Origin: an uncultured Bacteroidales bacterium | Lineage (GTDB): Bacteria > Bacteroidota > Bacteroidia > Bacteroidales > Paludibacteraceae | Direction of reading: 5' to 3' | Length of the DNA: 5,975 nucleotides | Assembly: GCA_945949375.1 (NCBI GenBank) | Contig: CAMFEN010000071.1 | Span: forward strand, 1-5,975 | Part shown: piece after piece, positions 1-5,975 of the stretch | Layout: each line of letters opens with the position of its first letter | Numbering within the stretch: position 1 is the stretch's first letter | Program-made: the position numbers and the translations under genes | The notes under the pieces: generated by a model | Seen by the model: the letters and a program-made list of their open reading frames with translations, nothing else | The model's database searches: none | What the model was told of the DNA's origin: nothing

Positions 1-708
1 CAGGTCTCTTATCTGCTGCAGTTTGTGCTTCGGAGTCTCTTGTTTGTGGGGGAAATGTCCATTAGGCGTGCAGTTGAGTTCGATGATGTGCTTTACACCC
101 AAGGCACGCAAAACAGCGGGGATGGCAATGCCGCCGACGGAATTGACGCAGTCGATAGCCACAGTGAAGTTTTTGGCGGCAATCGCGTCCTTGTCCACAA
201 GCGCAAGGTTCAGCACATTCTCAATATGGTAGGGTAGGTAGTCTTTCTCGCTCACGTGTCCCATGGCATCCACATCGGCAAAAGTAAAGTCCTCCTTCTC
301 CGCTATCGCCAGCACGCCCTTTCCCTCAGCATCGTTGAGAAACTCACCTTTCTCGTTGAGCAACTTCAGTGCATTCCACTGCTTTGGGTTGTGCGAAGCA
401 GTTAGAATAATACCGCCCGCCGCACCTTCGCCCACAATAGCAAGTTCTGTAGTTGGGGTGCTCGCTAAGCCGATGTTCACCACATCATAACCCATCCCCA
501 TCAGCGTACCGCTCACAATCTGATACACCATCTCGCCCGATATACGTGCGTCCCTGCCTACTACTATCTTGTTGTTATCAGGCAGTGCTGCGCGACGCTG
601 CGTGGCGTATGCTGCCGTGAAACGTACGATATCTACCGGATTGAGCCCTTCTCCCACGCGACCACCTATCGTGCCGCGAATGCCGGAAATACTCTTTACT
701 AAACTCAT
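1..708 (-). CDS. glmM: Phosphoglucosamine mutase, N-terminal half (cut by window start)
   Basis: Alpha-D-phosphohexomutase superfamily enzyme, expected to interconvert glucosamine-6-phosphate and glucosamine-1-phosphate in the cytoplasm, feeding UDP-GlcNAc for peptidoglycan and lipid A. The first 236 codons are visible; the family usually has about 445-465 residues, so the metal-binding DGDxDR loop and the C-terminal phosphate-binding domain lie outside. It begins MSLVKSISGIRGTIGG, with the N-terminal SGIRG motif typical of the family. The active-site loop TASHNP is at residues 103-108, with Ser105 as the phosphorylated serine. VGRDARISG is at 50-58 and the second domain starts near 160. The ATG at 708 puts this N-terminal motif at residues 7-11; no strong Shine-Dalgarno precedes it, only an A/T-rich leader. 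It lies 52 bp after the DUF4827 lipoprotein gene. Residues 221-230 deviate from the usual HNPEPLxxNL-type loop (see findings). Annotators sometimes call these proteins phosphomannomutase/phosphoglucomutase, so substrate preference is inferred from family, not shown by the sequence. Confidence 0.9.
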   Translation of the reverse strand, partial: MSLVKSISGIRGTIGGRVGEGLNPVDIVRFTAAYATQRRAALPDNNKIVVGRDARISGEMVYQIVSGTLMGMGYDVVNIGLASTPTTELAIVGEGAAGGIILTASHNPKQWNALKLLNEKGEFLNDAEGKGVLAIAEKEDFTFADVDAMGHVSEKDYLPYHIENVLNLALVDKDAIAAKNFTVAIDCVNSVGGIAIPAVLRALGVKHIIELNCTPNGHFPHKQETPKHKLQQIRDL

Positions 709-760
709 AATATATTGAAATTAAAATGTTTATTCACAATAAAAATAAAGAATAAGCTCC
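709..760 (-). promoter_or_regulatory. A/T-rich leader of glmM with a small palindrome
   Basis: This 52-bp gap is strongly A/T-rich, unlike the flanking genes. Positions 729-743 form a perfect short inverted repeat, TTTATT-3 nt-AATAAA. Positions 740-747 read TATTTTTA on the minus strand, one base off the Bacteroidetes -7 consensus TAnnTTTG, but no TTTG box sits at the expected upstream distance. The gap could carry a weak promoter for glmM, or simply be the unstructured A/T-rich leader that Bacteroidetes use in place of a Shine-Dalgarno. A palindrome this small and A/T-rich can occur by chance. Confidence 0.3.
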
Positions 761-1339
761 CTACGGCTTCACTTTCATCTTCAAATCATACCCGTATGGT
801 TTCACAGCTTGCATCGCGGCAGAGAAACCCTGCTTGCTTGGCACAATCACCTTGCATTCCGAATCCGAATAGCCCATTAATCCAATAGCAACTTGCCAAC
901 CTACGCAAGAGGTGCTGTTGTCGCCATAGCCGTCGTATTTGAACTCAGAGGGGTAGGGAGAATCGTTGGTGTTCCATGTGCTGGTAGTATCGGAGTCGTC
1001 AGTCAGTTCATACTCCTTATAGCGCATCAGGATGGTCTCGCCGCCACTCAGTTTGTCTATCTTCACCGTGTCGCCTGAGGCACTCACGTACACCGAGTCG
1101 CCGCGACTCACCAAGTGGAAATACAAATCGTCGTAGCCTGCTACGCGGTAGTAATCTTTCTCGCCCCATACATAGTCGTCGCCGGGCCACTCCTCCAGCA
1201 CCTGAATACCCATGCGGGAGATATAGTTCGCTATCAGTTTATCCTCTTTCTCACGCTGAGCAGAGTAACTGTTCTGTTCGCAACTCGTCAGCAACAGCAC
1301 GCCGCAAAGGCAGATATATCCTAACAATTCCTTTTTCAT
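761..1339 (-). CDS. DUF4827-family lipoprotein (FKBP-like fold, probably non-catalytic)
   Basis: A 192-residue exported lipoprotein. A basic N-terminus and hydrophobic stretch (residues 5-17) lead to the lipobox LTSC, so Cys20 should be lipidated after signal peptidase II cleavage. Residues 28-50 are a helical lead-in (QREKEDKLIANYI) followed by a region ending VLEEWP. The rest resembles a degraded FKBP fold: a strand at 101-113 (ETILMRYKEY...), the segment CVGWQVAIGLMG at 145-156, IVPSKQGF at 165-172 where active FKBPs have IPxxLAYG, and a final strand at 182-190. The catalytic Tyr of the AYG motif is missing. This layout fits the Bacteroidetes DUF4827 family, recognised from memory without a profile search. 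The gene starts 3 bp after the stop of the FKBP-type lipoprotein gene, implying co-transcription and possibly translational coupling. Likely location is the periplasmic side of a membrane. Function is unknown; a chaperone or scaffold role would be a guess. Confidence 0.8.
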   Translation of the reverse strand: MKKELLGYICLCGVLLLTSCEQNSYSAQREKEDKLIANYISRMGIQVLEEWPGDDYVWGEKDYYRVAGYDDLYFHLVSRGDSVYVSASGDTVKIDKLSGGETILMRYKEYELTDDSDTTSTWNTNDSPYPSEFKYDGYGDNSTSCVGWQVAIGLMGYSDSECKVIVPSKQGFSAAMQAVKPYGYDLKMKVKP

Positions 1340-1342
1340 CGG

Positions 1343-1885
1343 TTATAATATGCTGATTTCCAATAATACATTTTCGTATGCAGGTACGTCTTCCGTCCCC
1401 ATCATGCCGTAGGCAGAGTACCATGGCGCCACTATCACTACCGCTGCGCCGAGGTGCCACTCGCTGATATTCACCTCAATACACATTGGCAGTTCGTTTC
1501 GTCCTATCCGATATTCTTGCTCCGTATCCAGCAGCAGTTGTCCCCGTAGCGAGTAGGTTTTGATATGCAACCGCCATGTCTCGTCTTTCTGTGGGCATGC
1601 ACTCTGCTCGTCCCCTTTCTCCATGATACGGACCCAAGCATTGCTGAAAGGCATCTGTGCAAAACGCTTTGCATCATCGCGCCCTTGTACGTAGCGCAAC
1701 ACCTCTTCGTCCGCCGCTATCGCCATGCGCTGGTTCATCTCCATCAGTGCCAACGCCGAGCTGTCCGCTTCAGGCTTAGTCCCGCTCCGCTGACTCGGAC
1801 GTTGAGGACCTCTCCCACCGCATCCGCCCGCCGACAGCAACAAGCACACCCACAAAAAGCATACCAATAGCCTATCCTTACTCAT
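1343..1885 (-). CDS. FKBP-type peptidyl-prolyl isomerase-like lipoprotein
   Basis: A 180-residue exported protein. The hydrophobic segment at residues 6-19 ends in AGGC, a slightly atypical lipobox that would make Cys22 the lipidated residue. A low-complexity Ser/Gly/Pro linker (23-45) precedes a helical lead-in (48-72). The C-terminal part (about 104-180) aligns with FKBP domains by eye. LLLD ends at Asp120, matching the position of FKBP12 Asp37. The segment from Glu131 to Gly160 has the same length as FKBP12 Glu54-Gly83 and ends SAYG, with Tyr159 matching Tyr82. A final strand is LLEISIL. The FKBP12 floor tryptophan (Trp59) position is Ile136, so catalytic strength is uncertain. FKBPs catalyse cis-trans isomerisation of Xaa-Pro bonds and assist folding; lipidated ones in Bacteroidetes act outside the cytoplasm. 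The ATG at 1885 is preceded by the purine-rich AAGAAGAG, a plausible ribosome binding site, and lies 7 bp after the HTCS stop. Confidence 0.8.
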   Translation of the reverse strand: MSKDRLLVCFLWVCLLLSAGGCGGRGPQRPSQRSGTKPEADSSALALMEMNQRMAIAADEEVLRYVQGRDDAKRFAQMPFSNAWVRIMEKGDEQSACPQKDETWRLHIKTYSLRGQLLLDTEQEYRIGRNELPMCIEVNISEWHLGAAVVIVAPWYSAYGMMGTEDVPAYENVLLEISIL

Positions 1886-1892
1886 ACTCTTC

Positions 1893-4800
1893 TTACTGTT
1901 TCTTTTCTTTCTCCAAGTCTTCCAGTCGTTGCTTTCTATACTCCGAAGGCGTTACACCGTAGGTGGCTTTGAAGCACTTCGCAAAGTAACGCGAGTCGTT
2001 CATACCCACCATGTACGTTACTTCCGTGATGTTGTAGTTCTTCTGCTCCAGCAACTGTGCGGCACGCTTGATACGCATCTCGCGGATAAACTCCACGGGG
2101 CTCAAGCCGGTCAGGCTCTTCAGCTTGTTGAAGAATACCGTCCTACCCATACCCATATCGTCCACCAACTCATCCACTGTCAGCGCATTGTTGTCCATCT
2201 GCTTATCCATGATATTCAGCAGTTTAGCGAGGAACGAATCGCCCTTGAGTTCGTCATCTGTCTTCTGTGGGTCAAGCCTCATCAGTCGCTGACGATAACT
2301 CGTCTCCAATATCTGCCGTTGCTTAATCAGGTTCTTCACACGAGCACGCAGATACTCCGGCTCAAACGGCTTCGTTACATAATCATCCGCACCCTCTTGC
2401 ATCGCTTGCAAGCGGCTCTCTATCGCCGATTTCGCACTCAGTAGAATGATGGGCACGTGCGTCAAGTCTGCCGATTGTTTTACCTGTTTGGTCAGTTCAA
2501 GACCGTCCATATTCGGCATCATCAGGTCAGTTATGATAACGTCCGGAATCTCCTGCTCTATATCTTTCAGTGCCTCAACCCCGTCTGCTGCTTTCCGCAC
2601 GCGATAATCGCTACTGAGGATATTTCCGAGGAAAGTACGCATATCTTCGTTATCATCCACCACCAGCACCATCCTGCGCTTGTCTTGCTGGCTCTCTATG
2701 TCCGCCAACTTATCTTCCAGCGTCTCTTTGGGTGTACCCGGCACGCTGGTACTCGTGTCGTCCACCACGATATCTACCTCTTGCCCGAAATGCTCCGTCC
2801 CGCGCTGGAATAGCACTGTGAATGTTGAGCCCTTGCCTACCTCGCTCTCTACTTCTATGAAACCGTGGTGAAGGTCAACTAATTCCTTAATCAGGTTCAT
2901 GCCGATGCCGGTCCCCGTGTTGTGGTTCTGGTTACTCAACTCGTTGTTGCTTGAGAAGCGCTCAAACAGCACGCTCCGCTTCTCCATCGGGATGCCGATA
3001 CCCTCGTCTTTCACAATCATCATTACATACCCGGGTTTCTCGTCCACGATTACCTTGATGCTCTTGCCGGCGGGGGTGAATTTAAACGCATTGCTCAGCA
3101 GGTTAAACAGAATGGTATCCACACGCCCTCTATCTATCCACACTGTACTGTCCTTAGCATGTTTCTCCACCGTGAAGTTGATATGCTTGTCGTAGGCTTC
3201 TTTCTTGAAGTTCGCGCATGTGTCATCCACGATGGCTCCTAAGTTGCTCTTCTGCACTTTCAGTCGCATCTTGTTATTCTGTATCTTGCGGAAGTCAAGC
3301 AACTGATTCACCATCCTGAGCATGCGCTGACTATTGCTTAACACAATCTCCAACTGACTGCGTGCACCGTTCGACAAACGCTCCGTATTCAGGATGTTCG
3401 TTACAGGACCGATAATCAGCGTCAGCGGAGTACGCAACTCATGGCTGATATTCGTGAAGAAACGCAGTTTGATATCCGTAACCTGTTGCTCCACCTTTAT
3501 CTTTTGCTGGAGCATGTTCTTGCTCCATACCACATAACAAATGGCACCCACTATCAGCAACGTACAAATGATGTACAAACATATTGCCCACCAACTGCGC
3601 CAAGGAGACTGCTTTACAAAGATAGGAAGGCTAATCTCATTGGCAACATCTATACCCTCGCGATTAGTGGAGCGTACATGCAGGGTGTATTTCCCATGCC
3701 CTAAATTGCTGAATATCAACTTGCGCTGGTCAAACACCTCCGTCCACTCATCTTGCAGACCTTCCATCTTGTACGAATACGAAATCTTGTCTGCATCTAT
3801 ATACTCCAACGCGGCAAACTCTACGCCGAAATCCTCTCCGTTATCAATCTCTATTGGTTTCCGCATATCGATTTTACTGCCTTTCGTGTGGCAGCAAATA
3901 ATCTGCAAGGGGGGGACAGACTGTGTAGAGCGCACGGCATTGGGGTCAAAACTGCAATATCCCTCGGTGTACCCAAACAGCACTATACCGTCGGCTTGGC
4001 GAATGGCCTTTGCCTCGGTAAACCAAGCGTTGGCATGGCCGTCCAAGGCGTTGAAGTACTTGCAATCCCCCGTCGCCATATCCATCTGTGTGATATCATT
4101 CTCCGAGCAAAACCACAGATAGTTCTCGTCGCCAATCATGCTCATCACGATGTCTTGCATAGTGTTGACGCGCTCTATGGTGGTGTCTTTCTGCGTCAAA
4201 TCCAATACGCGAAGACCTCCTCCGAAAGTACCTATCCATAATTTCCCTTGCCCCACAAACAACGCGCGCACATCGTAGCAAGGCAATAGGCGGCTGCTCA
4301 TATCGTGCAAATCTACACGCAACAACCCCTTCATCGTACCACCCCATAGCACACTATCTTGCAGTAGCAATGTACGCACATTCAGTCCGCTCCCGATGAC
4401 CATAGGAGTGCGATAACTGCCCGTAGCCGCATTATAGGTCAGCACATTGATGCCATCGCCGTAGGTCGCTACATACAATGTCCCATCTTTGCCTTCTACT
4501 ACATCGTAAATATTGTTATGGCTCGTCGGCACTCGCACGCCCGTTGGACGCATCAGGCCGCTGCCCTTGGTGCCGTATAACCGCCCATGCTGACTCTCCA
4601 AACCGCAGTAAACACGCCAGCGATTCTTCACAATCTTTTGTATCTCGCCGTTTTGCAACGCTACGAAGGCACGAACCTCTCCCAAATCCTGCTTTGACTT
4701 GCGTAAATCATGCAAGATATACGGCTGAGGCTCCATGTTGATGCAATCTACACCTCCATCGTATGTCGCTACCCACATCATCCCCTCTCTATCCACATAC

Positions 4801-5525
4801 GCGGTGTGAATCATGTTGGTTAATTGTCCATCCAACGGGTTCACCAACTCGTCTTTTTCCATATCATAGTAGCTCCAACCGCCTCCGGTCGGGTTTACCC
4901 ATGTCCTACCGAAACGGTCTTCCAATACAATCAGGTTCTTATCCAATTGACCGGCGTAGCGACTATCTAAAGCAGGAGTAAAGTGCTTCCACTTGCCGTC
5001 TCTATATCGACTAATCCCTTCTTTATCACTCACTTGCCATGCTACACTGTGGTCATCCACAATCAGTGTCTCGTGCATACGCTCCATCTGCTCGCGCATA
5101 TTGGTCGGAATCTCGCTTTCCGCCTTTTGTGTCATCACCTGACGAAGCTTATCCAGCATATAGAAATGCCTGTCATAGGTCATCCACCACAACTGCTCTT
5201 CTTCATCCTCGTATATCAAATCCACACGGTTGTTCACCTGCGCCTCTTGCTTGTTATCCATGGCTTTGAATACGCGGAAGTTATGACCGTCAAAGCGATT
5301 CAATCCGTCCCATGTGCCAAACCACATATATCCCTGACGGTCTTGAAAAATTGACATCACAGTCTTTTGGCTCAACCCATCCTCTACGGAGTAGTGCTTC
5401 ACCAAGTAATGCTCCGCAGTATCGGCATATAACAACCCGCTTGTCGCCAAAATGCCGACAAAACTCAAAAGCAGAATTTTACACCATTGATAACGCATAC
5501 AAATATTCAATGCAATATGTTTCAT
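1893..5525 (-). CDS. Hybrid two-component system sensor-regulator (HTCS), AraC-type output
   Basis: A 1210-residue membrane protein joining sensor kinase and transcription factor in one chain. A signal sequence or N-terminal helix spans residues 14-34. Residues about 40-530 are Reg_prop propeller blades, with blade ends such as WFGT (68-71), WVAT (251-254), YVAT (351-354), WGGT (394-397) and WIGT (430-433). A Y_Y_Y domain follows (about 575-640), then one transmembrane helix (about 645-667). The HisKA domain has phospho-acceptor His695 in NISHELRTP. HATPase_c shows Asn808/Asn812, DEGIGIP (840-846), LFERF (853-857) and GTGIGM (871-876). The receiver domain has Asp957/Asp958, phospho-acceptor Asp1000, Ser1030 and Lys1052. 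The AraC-type helix-turn-helix pair is at about 1098-1200. All key catalytic residues are present. The family senses a periplasmic ligand, usually an oligosaccharide, and activates nearby genes. The ATG at 5525 was chosen because it directly precedes the signal sequence; ATG 5498 (residue 10) is an alternative. No susC/susD is in view. Confidence 0.96.
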   Translation of the reverse strand: MKHIALNICMRYQWCKILLLSFVGILATSGLLYADTAEHYLVKHYSVEDGLSQKTVMSIFQDRQGYMWFGTWDGLNRFDGHNFRVFKAMDNKQEAQVNNRVDLIYEDEEEQLWWMTYDRHFYMLDKLRQVMTQKAESEIPTNMREQMERMHETLIVDDHSVAWQVSDKEGISRYRDGKWKHFTPALDSRYAGQLDKNLIVLEDRFGRTWVNPTGGGWSYYDMEKDELVNPLDGQLTNMIHTAYVDREGMMWVATYDGGVDCINMEPQPYILHDLRKSKQDLGEVRAFVALQNGEIQKIVKNRWRVYCGLESQHGRLYGTKGSGLMRPTGVRVPTSHNNIYDVVEGKDGTLYVATYGDGINVLTYNAATGSYRTPMVIGSGLNVRTLLLQDSVLWGGTMKGLLRVDLHDMSSRLLPCYDVRALFVGQGKLWIGTFGGGLRVLDLTQKDTTIERVNTMQDIVMSMIGDENYLWFCSENDITQMDMATGDCKYFNALDGHANAWFTEAKAIRQADGIVLFGYTEGYCSFDPNAVRSTQSVPPLQIICCHTKGSKIDMRKPIEIDNGEDFGVEFAALEYIDADKISYSYKMEGLQDEWTEVFDQRKLIFSNLGHGKYTLHVRSTNREGIDVANEISLPIFVKQSPWRSWWAICLYIICTLLIVGAICYVVWSKNMLQQKIKVEQQVTDIKLRFFTNISHELRTPLTLIIGPVTNILNTERLSNGARSQLEIVLSNSQRMLRMVNQLLDFRKIQNNKMRLKVQKSNLGAIVDDTCANFKKEAYDKHINFTVEKHAKDSTVWIDRGRVDTILFNLLSNAFKFTPAGKSIKVIVDEKPGYVMMIVKDEGIGIPMEKRSVLFERFSSNNELSNQNHNTGTGIGMNLIKELVDLHHGFIEVESEVGKGSTFTVLFQRGTEHFGQEVDIVVDDTSTSVPGTPKETLEDKLADIESQQDKRRMVLVVDDNEDMRTFLGNILSSDYRVRKAADGVEALKDIEQEIPDVIITDLMMPNMDGLELTKQVKQSADLTHVPIILLSAKSAIESRLQAMQEGADDYVTKPFEPEYLRARVKNLIKQRQILETSYRQRLMRLDPQKTDDELKGDSFLAKLLNIMDKQMDNNALTVDELVDDMGMGRTVFFNKLKSLTGLSPVEFIREMRIKRAAQLLEQKNYNITEVTYMVGMNDSRYFAKCFKATYGVTPSEYRKQRLEDLEKEKKQ

Positions 5526-5564
5526 AGAATTATTTTTTAGCAAGTTAAGTTTTTTATATAACTC
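5526..5564 (-). promoter_or_regulatory. A/T-rich leader of the HTCS gene
   Basis: The 39 bp before the HTCS start are A/T-rich, with A-runs at about 5532-5537 and 5550-5555 on the minus strand, and contain no Shine-Dalgarno-like GGAGG. This is the usual translation-initiation setting in Bacteroidetes. The minus strand contains TAACTTG, an imperfect relative of the -7 consensus TAnnTTTG (one T short), with no matching upstream box because the GC-rich repeat occupies that place. It is probably a leader; promoter activity is not demonstrated by the sequence. Confidence 0.3.
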
Positions 5565-5639
5565 CCCCGCCCCGCGCTCGGGGTCCCCGCAAGCAACGCG
5601 CAGTGGGGTGAACTTTGCGGGGAGGGGGTAGGGGCGGGG
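5565..5639. repeat. GC-rich nested inverted repeat between rfbA and the HTCS gene
   Basis: Two inverted repeats are nested. The outer arms, ccccgcccc at 5565-5573 and ggggcgggg at 5631-5639, match over 9 bp. The inner arms, ccccgcaa at 5585-5592 and ttgcgggg at 5615-5622, match over 8 bp and enclose 22 nt. Unpaired stretches of 11 nt and 8 nt separate the two stems. Base composition is sharply more G/C-rich than the A/T-rich leader next to it, and both strands carry runs of C or G. No T-run follows on either strand, so it is not a canonical intrinsic terminator, though the hairpin could slow polymerase or protect the rfbA mRNA end. C-run/G-run intergenic repeats of this general look recur in some Bacteroidetes genomes; whether this one is multicopy cannot be seen here. 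Confidence 0.65.
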
Positions 5640-5673
5640 AAATTCCGCTCTATAGCCCCCCGTATCGTCAAAA

Positions 5674-5975
5674 TCACTTCGCATGCTCCGCCAGCCCCTC
5701 AAGGTAGCGCCCGTAAGCCGTCTTCATCTCTTTCCCCAATGCCGATAGCGTCTCCGTGCTTATCCAACCATTCCGCCATGCAATCTCCTCTATACAACTC
5801 ACGTAGAAGCCCTGCCTATTCTGTATCGTCGCGATGAAGTTCCCTGCTTCCAGCAGGCTGTCGCAGTTGCCCGTATCCAGCCAGGCAAAGCCTCTACCGA
5901 ACAACTTCACTTTCAGCGTCCCCTCACGCAGGAACATCTTGTTCAAATCGGTTATCTCATACTCCCCGCGCGCAC
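5674..5975 (-). CDS. rfbA: Glucose-1-phosphate thymidylyltransferase, C-terminal part (cut by window end)
   Basis: RmlA/RfbA makes dTDP-glucose from glucose-1-phosphate and dTTP, the first step of dTDP-L-rhamnose synthesis for surface polysaccharide; it is cytoplasmic and Mg-dependent. The last 99 codons are visible out of about 290-295 for the family. The frame enters from the edge as ARGEYEITDLN, the family's sugar-binding segment; its second Glu matches E. coli RffH Glu196. GRGFAWLDTG follows, whose Asp is the Mg-binding residue (RffH Asp223). Then come LLEAGNFIATIQNRQGF, VSCIEEIAWRNGW and the C-terminal AYGRYL, all typical. After WLDTG the protein has NCDSL where most members have THDSL or a close variant, a minor oddity. 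The TGA stop is at 5674-5676. It is followed by 148 bp containing a GC-rich inverted repeat, then the HTCS gene on the same strand. The rest of the rhamnose cluster, if present, would lie beyond the right edge. Confidence 0.95.
   Translation of the reverse strand, partial: ARGEYEITDLNKMFLREGTLKVKLFGRGFAWLDTGNCDSLLEAGNFIATIQNRQGFYVSCIEEIAWRNGWISTETLSALGKEMKTAYGRYLEGLAEHAK

Noticed and set aside
1..48. A frameshift in glmM to explain the odd HKQETP loop.
   Set aside because: The other frames do not restore an HNPEP-like motif, and the current frame continues with a plausible LQQIRDL, so substitutions fit better than an indel.
1251..1460. A 69-codon minus-strand frame spanning the junction of the two lipoprotein genes.
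   Set aside because: It is out of frame with both genes, which have clear lipoboxes and family features across the same DNA.
1929..2813. Plus-strand open frames of 171 and 118 codons opposite the HTCS receiver and DNA-binding region.
   Set aside because: They are antisense shadows of the conserved receiver and AraC coding sequence, and their His/Leu-rich translations look like reverse reads of coding DNA.
3541..4122. A 193-codon open frame on the plus strand inside the HTCS gene.
   Set aside because: It is wholly antisense to a well-supported gene with intact domains, and its translation shows no recognisable domain.
5526..5564. A confident Bacteroidetes sigma-type promoter (TTTG / TAnnTTTG) for the HTCS gene.
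   Set aside because: Only TAACTTG is present, one T short of the -7 consensus, and no -33 box is found at the right distance.
5565..5639. Intrinsic terminator for rfbA.
   Set aside because: The stems are strong, but no T-run follows on the minus strand; the sequence after the outer arm is GAGTTATATAAAAAAC. Kept only as a repeat.
5526..5702. An in-frame 59-codon upstream extension of the HTCS reading frame, from an ATG at 5702.
   Set aside because: It would overlap the end of rfbA by 29 bp, translate the GC-rich inverted repeat, give a Pro/Gly/Arg-rich sequence unlike any HTCS N-terminus, and bury the signal sequence internally. The ATG at 5525 is far better.

Overview
The window looks like a Bacteroidales chromosome, possibly Prevotella- or Bacteroides-like. 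The evidence is a one-protein hybrid two-component system (HTCS), two consecutive lipoproteins of the FKBP-like type common in that order, a Bacteroidetes-style GlmM beginning MSLVKSISGIRGTIGG, and gene starts preceded by A/T-rich leaders without a strong Shine-Dalgarno. The genus cannot be fixed from this sequence alone. All five genes read on the minus strand, so transcription runs from high to low coordinates.

In transcription order, the right edge holds the last 99 codons of rfbA/rmlA (glucose-1-phosphate thymidylyltransferase, dTDP-rhamnose pathway), cut by the window end. A 148-bp gap follows (5526-5673). It contains a GC-rich nested inverted repeat and then an A/T-rich leader. Next is a 1210-residue HTCS with a signal sequence, a periplasmic double beta-propeller, a Y_Y_Y domain, one transmembrane helix, histidine kinase, receiver and AraC-type DNA-binding domains. 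Seven bases after its stop is an FKBP-type prolyl isomerase-like lipoprotein, and three bases after that a DUF4827-type lipoprotein. After a 52-bp A/T-rich gap comes the first half of glmM, which runs off the left edge.

The HTCS and the two lipoproteins are so tightly spaced that they are probably co-transcribed, and glmM may belong to the same unit. rfbA and glmM both serve sugar-nucleotide supply for the envelope: dTDP-rhamnose for surface polysaccharide and glucosamine-1-phosphate for peptidoglycan and lipid A. The lipoproteins would act in the periplasm or at the outer membrane. HTCS proteins usually sense a glycan fragment and activate a polysaccharide utilisation locus, but no susC/susD or glycosidase gene is visible here, so its target is unknown.

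I see no CRISPR array, RNA gene, insertion sequence or phage gene, and nothing that clearly amounts to an undescribed system. The points most worth checking are the HTCS-FKBP-DUF4827 arrangement, the nested GC-rich repeat, and a cluster of unusual substitutions in a conserved GlmM loop near the left edge.
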